From: Clostridiales bacterium
GTDB taxonomy: Bacteria; Bacillota; Clostridia; Oscillospirales; Acutalibacteraceae
Assembly: GCA_018364155.1 (NCBI GenBank)
Contig: JAGZMM010000002.1
Span: 300,909-364,908, forward strand
Direction: 5' to 3'
Length of the DNA: 64,000 nt
Shown: piece by piece, positions 60,350 to 64,000 of the stretch
How the letters are laid out: every line of letters begins with the position of its first letter
Numbering within the stretch: the first letter of the stretch is position 1
Position numbers and translations under genes: made by a program
The notes under the pieces: model-generated
Told to the model about the DNA's origin: nothing
Databases searched by the model: none
The model's input: only the letters and a program-made list of their open reading frames with translations

Positions 60350-60365
60350 CTGACTTTGCTACTTC

Positions 60366-60569
60366 TTACCTGTCAAAACGGAATTGCAGGATAGCCTTGA
60401 TAAGCTGTGCTTTCAGACAGTCTTGAATATCGTCGTTAATATGTCCACGATAGGTAGACAAATATTTTATACGCCCCTCGTAGTGCCGCAATACTGCGGC
60501 TATCGCTTCCGGCTCTCCGGCAACAGCTTTTTCAATGGTTTCAAAGGGTATCAGCTTCTTATTCCTCAT
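60366..60569 (-). CDS. Conjugative-transposon helix-turn-helix protein (HTH_16 type)
   Basis: 67-aa protein: MRNKKLIPFETIEKAVAGEP, then EAIAAVLRHYEGRIKYLS and NDDIQDCLKAQLIKAILQFR. This is the small sigma-region-2-like HTH protein found next to the sigma factor gene in Tn916-like elements. Its start lies inside the end of the sigma-like gene (11-nt overlap). Likely regulates element transfer or excision genes, which are absent here. Confidence 0.85.
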   Translation of the reverse strand: MRNKKLIPFETIEKAVAGEPEAIAAVLRHYEGRIKYLSTYRGHINDDIQDCLKAQLIKAILQFRFDR

Positions 60570-61005
60570 GTTTCGTTTTCTCCAATTCTTTTCTTAACTG
60601 TTTCAATGCCGCCAGTTTCCAGTAGTTGACTGTGCTTCTGCTCCGTCCGTACTCATTCCCGATTTTTCTTTCGCTGTAACCGAGGAAGAAATTCATCAGC
60701 AGAACAGTACGCCTTTGTTCTGACAGATTAGCTAATGCGTCGGCTAACCGTCTACTTGTAACGACAACTTCTTTTCCTTGTACGACAAAAACAGTCGGCT
60801 TCTCATAAACATACTGCTCAAAGTAGTTGTCGGTTGCAAATGGTTCAAAAGACGTTTCTGACATCAGATAGTCAAGCGACACTTCATGCTTCTGTTTTCG
60901 TCCCAAATCGTGGTACGCGTTGATTGCCGCGTTACGGAGAACGACTTTACAGAACGCGGCAAAGGCATATTCGATATGCTCCATAAATTGTTCGGAATAC
61001 CTCAT
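60559..61005 (-). CDS. Sigma-70-like factor of conjugative transposons
   Basis: 148-aa protein. N-terminal YSEQFMEHIEYAFAAFCKVVLRNAAINAYHDLGRK and C-terminal region-4-like HTH LANLSEQRRTVLLMNFFLGYSERKIGNEYGRSRSTVNYWK. Typical partner of the small HTH protein in Tn916/Tn1549-like elements, where it drives element genes. Overlaps it by 11 nt. The 61006-61350 stretch upstream holds only hairpins (for example AAACGCC / GGCGTTT near 61056). Confidence 0.87.
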   Translation of the reverse strand: MRYSEQFMEHIEYAFAAFCKVVLRNAAINAYHDLGRKQKHEVSLDYLMSETSFEPFATDNYFEQYVYEKPTVFVVQGKEVVVTSRRLADALANLSEQRRTVLLMNFFLGYSERKIGNEYGRSRSTVNYWKLAALKQLRKELEKTKHEE

Positions 61006-61258
61006 TTTCTCATCACCCCCTTTCTTCCCAGTAGGGGGCTATTACAACAAACGCCCATGCAGGCGTAAAACCGCATAGGCGTTTGGTAATATGAGTTATT
61101 TAAGCAATTATGATGATTTGTGTATTCATCTCTATGGTTGCAAAAGACCGTTGCATGGAATAGGCTTTTTTTAATAATGGAATAGAATTAAAAATGTGAA
61201 AAAGAAACATGGCAATATCTCCCGACACCGCCATGTCTATAAAAATAATTGTGTATTT

Positions 61259-61300
61259 ACCGCCATTCCATTTTATATACAGGAAATGGCGGTTTGTTTT
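61259..61300 (+). terminator. Hairpin in the intergenic region of the element
   Basis: ACCGCCATTCC / GGAAATGGCGGT followed by TTGTTTT. No plus-strand gene precedes it in the window, so its role is unclear. Confidence 0.45.
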
Positions 61301-61350
61301 CCTATCACAAAACAGAAAGAGCTAATAATCATAAGATTTATTTCTTGCGA

Positions 61351-61539
61351 TTATCGGCTCTGCGTCAATGCGTCTGGCTCTGTGATAACTGAAATATTCA
61401 GATTTTTTACATTGATAAGATTTTCCTGCTTACACTTCGGACAGTATAGTGGGAAATTCTTTATTTCTGTATCTTCCCGTATCCTTAATCGGGTTTTATT
61501 ATTGCATACAGGACATAAAATCCATTTTTCTTGTTGCAA
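61351..61539 (-). CDS. Cysteine-rich KTR domain protein
   Basis: 62-aa zinc-ribbon-like protein typical of integrative elements (Cys_rich_KTR). ILCPVCNNKTRLRIREDTE holds the first C-x2-C and the name-giving KTR, and LYCPKCKQENLINV holds the second C-x2-C. Start is TTG at 61539 after SD GAGGTGG. Function unknown; often near resistance genes on Tn916-like elements. Confidence 0.88.
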   Translation of the reverse strand: MQQEKWILCPVCNNKTRLRIREDTEIKNFPLYCPKCKQENLINVKNLNISVITEPDALTQSR

Positions 61540-61569
61540 TGCACCACCTCATTTCTAATCAAACTACCT

Positions 61570-62331
61570 TTAATGATAATCAGAAACAGAGTGCTGAAAA
61601 ATCACTTGTTTCCCCAAAATGGTAATTGCTTTCTTGCTACATTGATTTACACACCGATAGCATAACGTACACCGTCCGTCTGCTATAATCTTATCTTCTG
61701 ATAATGACAAATTGTTCATAGGACACACCACTGCACATTTCCCGCACTTTATACAAGCATCAGTATCTATCTGTATTTTGTCTGAATATTCTTGTGTTTT
61801 ACGGTAAAACCAAAGCCGCTGTCCCAAAAGCCCTGCAATATGGCATAAAAATCCCAAACCGTCTTTAGTTGGAGTACCATTTTTCAAATTGCACACCGCT
61901 GATTTTATGCGTTCTTCCGCTTGTATGACAATTTGCTTATTTTGAGCCGGAGTACGCTTTAAGGCTTTTACATCACAAATACAATCCGGCATTTTCAAAT
62001 GAAGTCCACCCCATACCTGTGCGCCGTATCTCTCGAACAATCTTGCAGATACGCCTGCGCCATCGCCGCTAAACAGTCCCATTGTTGCAATAATAAAAAT
62101 ACGTTTTCCTTTCCATACATCAGAATTTTCGCAGATAAAATCCCGTACAATTTTAGGTAAGTTACTGTAATAGATTGGATAAGCAAAAATGATGTCTTTA
62201 TGATATGTAACTTTTTCCATTGTACCTGTATCTTCTAACGGGGTTATTTCAATGTTCCTATCATATAGAGCAACAAACTTTTCTAAACAATATTTTGTAT
62301 TTCCTGTTCCGCTAAAATAAATTCCAATCAT
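61570..62331 (-). CDS. Flavodoxin/ferredoxin fusion (EFR1 family)
   Basis: 253-aa electron-transfer protein. N-terminal flavodoxin domain (residues 1-160) with FMN loop YFSGTGNTKYC; C-terminal ferredoxin domain with two 4Fe-4S motifs, ACIKCGKCAVVCP and RCTLCYRCVNQCS. Co-transcribed with a TetR regulator (ATGA overlap), so its expression is likely induced by a ligand of that regulator. Such genes are common cargo or accessory genes in gut Firmicutes; partner enzyme unknown. Confidence 0.9.
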   Translation of the reverse strand: MIGIYFSGTGNTKYCLEKFVALYDRNIEITPLEDTGTMEKVTYHKDIIFAYPIYYSNLPKIVRDFICENSDVWKGKRIFIIATMGLFSGDGAGVSARLFERYGAQVWGGLHLKMPDCICDVKALKRTPAQNKQIVIQAEERIKSAVCNLKNGTPTKDGLGFLCHIAGLLGQRLWFYRKTQEYSDKIQIDTDACIKCGKCAVVCPMNNLSLSEDKIIADGRCTLCYRCVNQCSKKAITILGKQVIFQHSVSDYH

Positions 62332-62948
62332 ATTTTTTCTCCCGTATTATCTAAAAAGGAAAGTTGAAAAACGTCCATAAAATCAATGACTTTCTCTCTC
62401 CAGTCATTATTATAATTTACATTATTCATGGTGGCTAATGAAGTAACACCATGTATAAACGCCCAAATGGTTATGATAATATCATTTTGCTTTTCTTCTG
62501 AATAGTGCGTTTGCTCCAATAATTTACTTACAATATTTTTATAGATAATATAAGGTTTATAGTTTTGGTCGTCTGGTATTGATAATGATAAGTCAATTTT
62601 TATATTGGATTGAGAATATAAAAATTGAAAATAAGCAGGGTTCTCTACAAAGAAAGATACATAGGCTATCCCCATATCTTTCATTATTTCTGCGACATTA
62701 TTATTCTTTTGAACGGTACTTTCTAATTGTTTAGAAAATCTATCTGTGATAAATAATTGCATTGCTTCAAGCAGTTCTTCTTTATTTTGAAAATGGCTAT
62801 AAGGGGCAGCATGGCTGACACCACACGCCGCAGCTACCTTTCTCAAAGAAAAAGCATTTACTCCCTCTGTACTTACAAGCTGAATACCTGTTTCGATTAA
62901 AGCGTTTCGCAAGTCCTTATGATGATAAGTCTGTCGTTGCTGTTCCAT
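62328..62948 (-). CDS. TetR/AcrR family transcriptional regulator
   Basis: 206-aa repressor. Start at 62948 (SD TTGGAGG). N-terminal HTH: LRNALIETGIQLVSTEGVNAFSLRKVAAACGVSHAAPYSHFQNKEELLEAM. The C-terminal ligand domain has the WHG-like features seen in this subgroup (FFVENPAYFQFLYS). First gene of a two-gene operon with the EFR1 flavoprotein. Two identical 12-bp boxes flank its promoter. Confidence 0.92.
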   Translation of the reverse strand: MEQQRQTYHHKDLRNALIETGIQLVSTEGVNAFSLRKVAAACGVSHAAPYSHFQNKEELLEAMQLFITDRFSKQLESTVQKNNNVAEIMKDMGIAYVSFFVENPAYFQFLYSQSNIKIDLSLSIPDDQNYKPYIIYKNIVSKLLEQTHYSEEKQNDIIITIWAFIHGVTSLATMNNVNYNNDWREKVIDFMDVFQLSFLDNTGEKI

Positions 62949-62963
62949 GCTAATTCCTCCAAT

Positions 62964-63007
62964 CTTTACACTGTCTATATTATAAAACTTAAACTTTACA
63001 CTGTCAA
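62964..63007 (-). promoter_or_regulatory. TetR-operon promoter with duplicated operator boxes
   Basis: Minus strand TTGACA (63002-63007), 17-nt spacer, TATAAT (62979-62984). The 12-mer GACAGTGTAAAG occurs at 62994-63005 and 62964-62975, exactly 30 bp apart in the same orientation, covering the -35 and the start region. Confidence 0.8.
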
Positions 63008-63277
63008 GATTAAGAGAGATTTTAAGCAATGATACTCGAAATATTTTCGGTTATTTATTTGGCATTTCAGGAACTTTTCCGTATTAAGAGATAAGAAAAA
63101 CTTTTTGAAAAATTTCTCTCAAAACTTCGGCAAAATCGCCCTATGCGGTGTTGTAGGTAGTGAGAGGAAAATCAGAGGGTTTGGGAAACTTCCCACCAAG
63201 CAAAATGCAGGGCATTTTCGGAAAAGGGTAGCCTTTTCCTATGCTTGCTATTCAGTTTTCACTTCAACAAACTATGA

Positions 63278-63550
63278 AAGGACGGGAAAGGAATAGAAAG
63301 GAAACAAGATATTGAAAACAGTGGATTTATACCACAAAAGGGCAATCCGCTACATGAAACTGTCACTTACAAAATCGGTGGCACAATTTTTGAAGTGTCA
63401 ACGATTTGCGGCGGCTCGGAACTGCTTTATAGCAAAATGGAACGGCTCATAAGAGCGGAATCCGTCAAAACGCCTACTGACAAAGAAAAAGAAGTTCGCT
63501 ATAATGAAGATAGCAACCTGTTTGTCGGGCGTTCATTACAGGAGGAATGA
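63278..63550 (+). CDS. TnpW-like transposon-encoded protein (start unclear)
   Basis: Frame ends at 63550 and reads ETVTYKIGGTIFEVSTICGG, SELLYSKMERLIRAESVK, then DSNLFVGRSLQEE. This is the small TnpW-type protein encoded just before the large serine recombinase in Tn4451-like elements. It is open from 63278, but no ATG/GTG/TTG lies in frame before the conserved part; SD-like AAAGGAAAC precedes ATT at 63311. The start may be non-canonical or mutated. Function unknown, probably modulates excision. Confidence 0.65.
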   Translation, partial: KDGKGIERKQDIENSGFIPQKGNPLHETVTYKIGGTIFEVSTICGGSELLYSKMERLIRAESVKTPTDKEKEVRYNEDSNLFVGRSLQEE

Positions 63551-63554
63551 ACAC

Positions 63555-63758
63555 ATGACAACGACGAAAAACTATCCCGACAACATTACCGCTTTATATG
63601 CAAGGCTTTCTCAAGAGGACGCCTTGGACGGAGAGAGTAACAGCATAGCAAATCAAAAGAAAATCCTGCTCAAATATGCAATGGACAACGTTTTTCCTAA
63701 TCCTACATTTTTCATTGACGACGGCGTTTCGGGCGTTACGTTTGCTGAGGTTAGATAG
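63555..63758 (+). pseudogene. Serine recombinase (TnpX type), N-terminal fragment
   Basis: 67 codons from ATG at 63555: catalytic N-terminus ITALYARLSQEDALDGESNS (serine recombinases have Tyr-x-Arg and the nucleophilic Ser in this region) and FFIDDGVSGVTFAEVR, then a stop. Intact enzymes run more than 500 residues; the similarity ends after DDGVSGVTF, where the sequence joins the tail of another recombinase on the opposite strand. Inactive remnant. Confidence 0.85.
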
Positions 63759-64000
63759 CGATACTTTTTACATCAACCATGTTACGGCGGTCATGGTTGA
63801 CAACTTGCGTCGGCTCCTGCTCGGTATCAACCTGTCCGACAAAGCTGTAATGGATTTCGATTTTCCGGGTGTTGGTTTCCCGATCCAATTCGTGTATCAA
63901 GATACGGTCGATAAACTCATGGACGTTTTCATAGGTCAATTCCTGTATGTCGCTGTATTTCCCGACAATCTGAATAAACCTTGATATATCCCTTTTTCGC
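63751..64000 (-). CDS. Serine recombinase (TnpX type), C-terminal end, continuing beyond window
   Basis: Minus-strand frame open to the window edge, 83 codons visible: ELTYENVHEFIDRILIHELD, then TRKIEIHYSFVGQVDTEQ and VKSIAI-stop. It matches the C-terminal 'IVHEFID+I.VHE' part of large serine recombinases of Tn4451-like elements. It converges on the truncated recombinase N-terminus; the two overlap by 8 nt at the junction. Confidence 0.8.
   Translation of the reverse strand, partial: RKRDISRFIQIVGKYSDIQELTYENVHEFIDRILIHELDRETNTRKIEIHYSFVGQVDTEQEPTQVVNHDRRNMVDVKSIAI

Larger units (their letters stand above)
60301..64000. mobile_element. Degenerate conjugative-transposon/Tn4451-type region
   Basis: Contains, on the minus strand, the HTH and sigma-70-like genes usual near the right end of Tn916-type elements, a Cys-rich KTR gene and a TetR/flavoprotein cargo. 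On the plus strand it has a TnpW-like gene and a truncated serine recombinase N-terminus, meeting the C-terminus of another serine recombinase on the minus strand. No conjugation genes are visible. The left limit could also be near 57,960, including the GHKL-ATPase gene. Confidence 0.6.

Overview
The window looks like a chromosome segment of an anaerobic, spore-forming Clostridia bacterium, probably Oscillospiraceae/Ruminococcaceae-like. This rests on the gene families: an AdhE alcohol/aldehyde dehydrogenase, a sensory [FeFe]-hydrogenase cluster, a collagen-like spore-surface-type protein, a DUF3787-like small protein, a YesM/YesN pectin locus, an ECF-type vitamin transporter and Gram-positive ribosome-binding sites. 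Most of the window (1-57.9 kb) is visibly GC-rich. From about 57.96 kb to the right end the DNA is much more AT-rich and carries mobile-element genes.

Layout. 0-8 kb: 3' end of gap, a conserved hypothetical, a peptidoglycan amidase, a cytidylate-kinase-like gene, a VanZ-like/sugar-transferase operon, a family-6 uracil/hypoxanthine-DNA glycosylase, a TVP38/DedA protein, a GNAT-like gene without a normal start codon, and an SDR reductase. 8-11.6 kb: three-gene sensory hydrogenase/phosphatase cluster with an intrinsic terminator inside it. 11.7-13.4 kb: an HTH remnant, a small HTH gene, and a noncoding stretch with a dispersed repeat family. 13.4-16.2 kb: adhE behind a Rex-like operator. 16.2-17.4 kb: an unusual cassette of a small HNH nuclease plus a run of hairpins, bounded by two identical 65-bp direct repeats; the second copy is the upstream region of a collagen-like gene. 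18.5-19.2 kb: DUF188 and DUF896 genes.

19.3-29.4 kb is the potassium module: kdpFABC and a full-length KdpD-type kinase on the plus strand, and divergently a KdpE regulator with a second kinase lacking the KdpD N-terminal half. 29.4-35.4 kb is a cobalamin-riboswitch operon: a sortase-type anchored alpha/alpha-barrel protein, a DUF4430 lipoprotein (together resembling a split transcobalamin/intrinsic factor) and a complete ECF transporter (T, fused A-A, S). 35.4-45 kb is housekeeping: metG, tatD with its radical-SAM partner, lexA with an SOS box, type-I glutamine synthetase, a PadR/DUF1700/DUF4097 operon and degV. 45.3-52.5 kb is a YesM/YesN-controlled ABC sugar importer with a GH105 unsaturated rhamnogalacturonyl hydrolase. 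A PfkB kinase that may be KDG kinase follows at 54.2 kb. 52.9-57.8 kb: flavodoxin, an aldo/keto-reductase fragment, a DUF975 membrane protein, an SPFH-like fragment and an HTH-TPR regulator.

The AT-rich right end (58-64 kb) has a GHKL ATPase fused to a PD-(D/E)XK-like nuclease domain (possible defence gene), conjugative-transposon accessory genes (HTH, sigma-70-like, Cys-rich KTR), a TetR-regulated flavodoxin/ferredoxin gene, a TnpW-like gene, and two fragments of large serine recombinases facing each other, the second running off the window.

All homology statements come from reading motifs; no database search was run. Start sites were chosen from visible Shine-Dalgarno (SD) sequences and family start positions.
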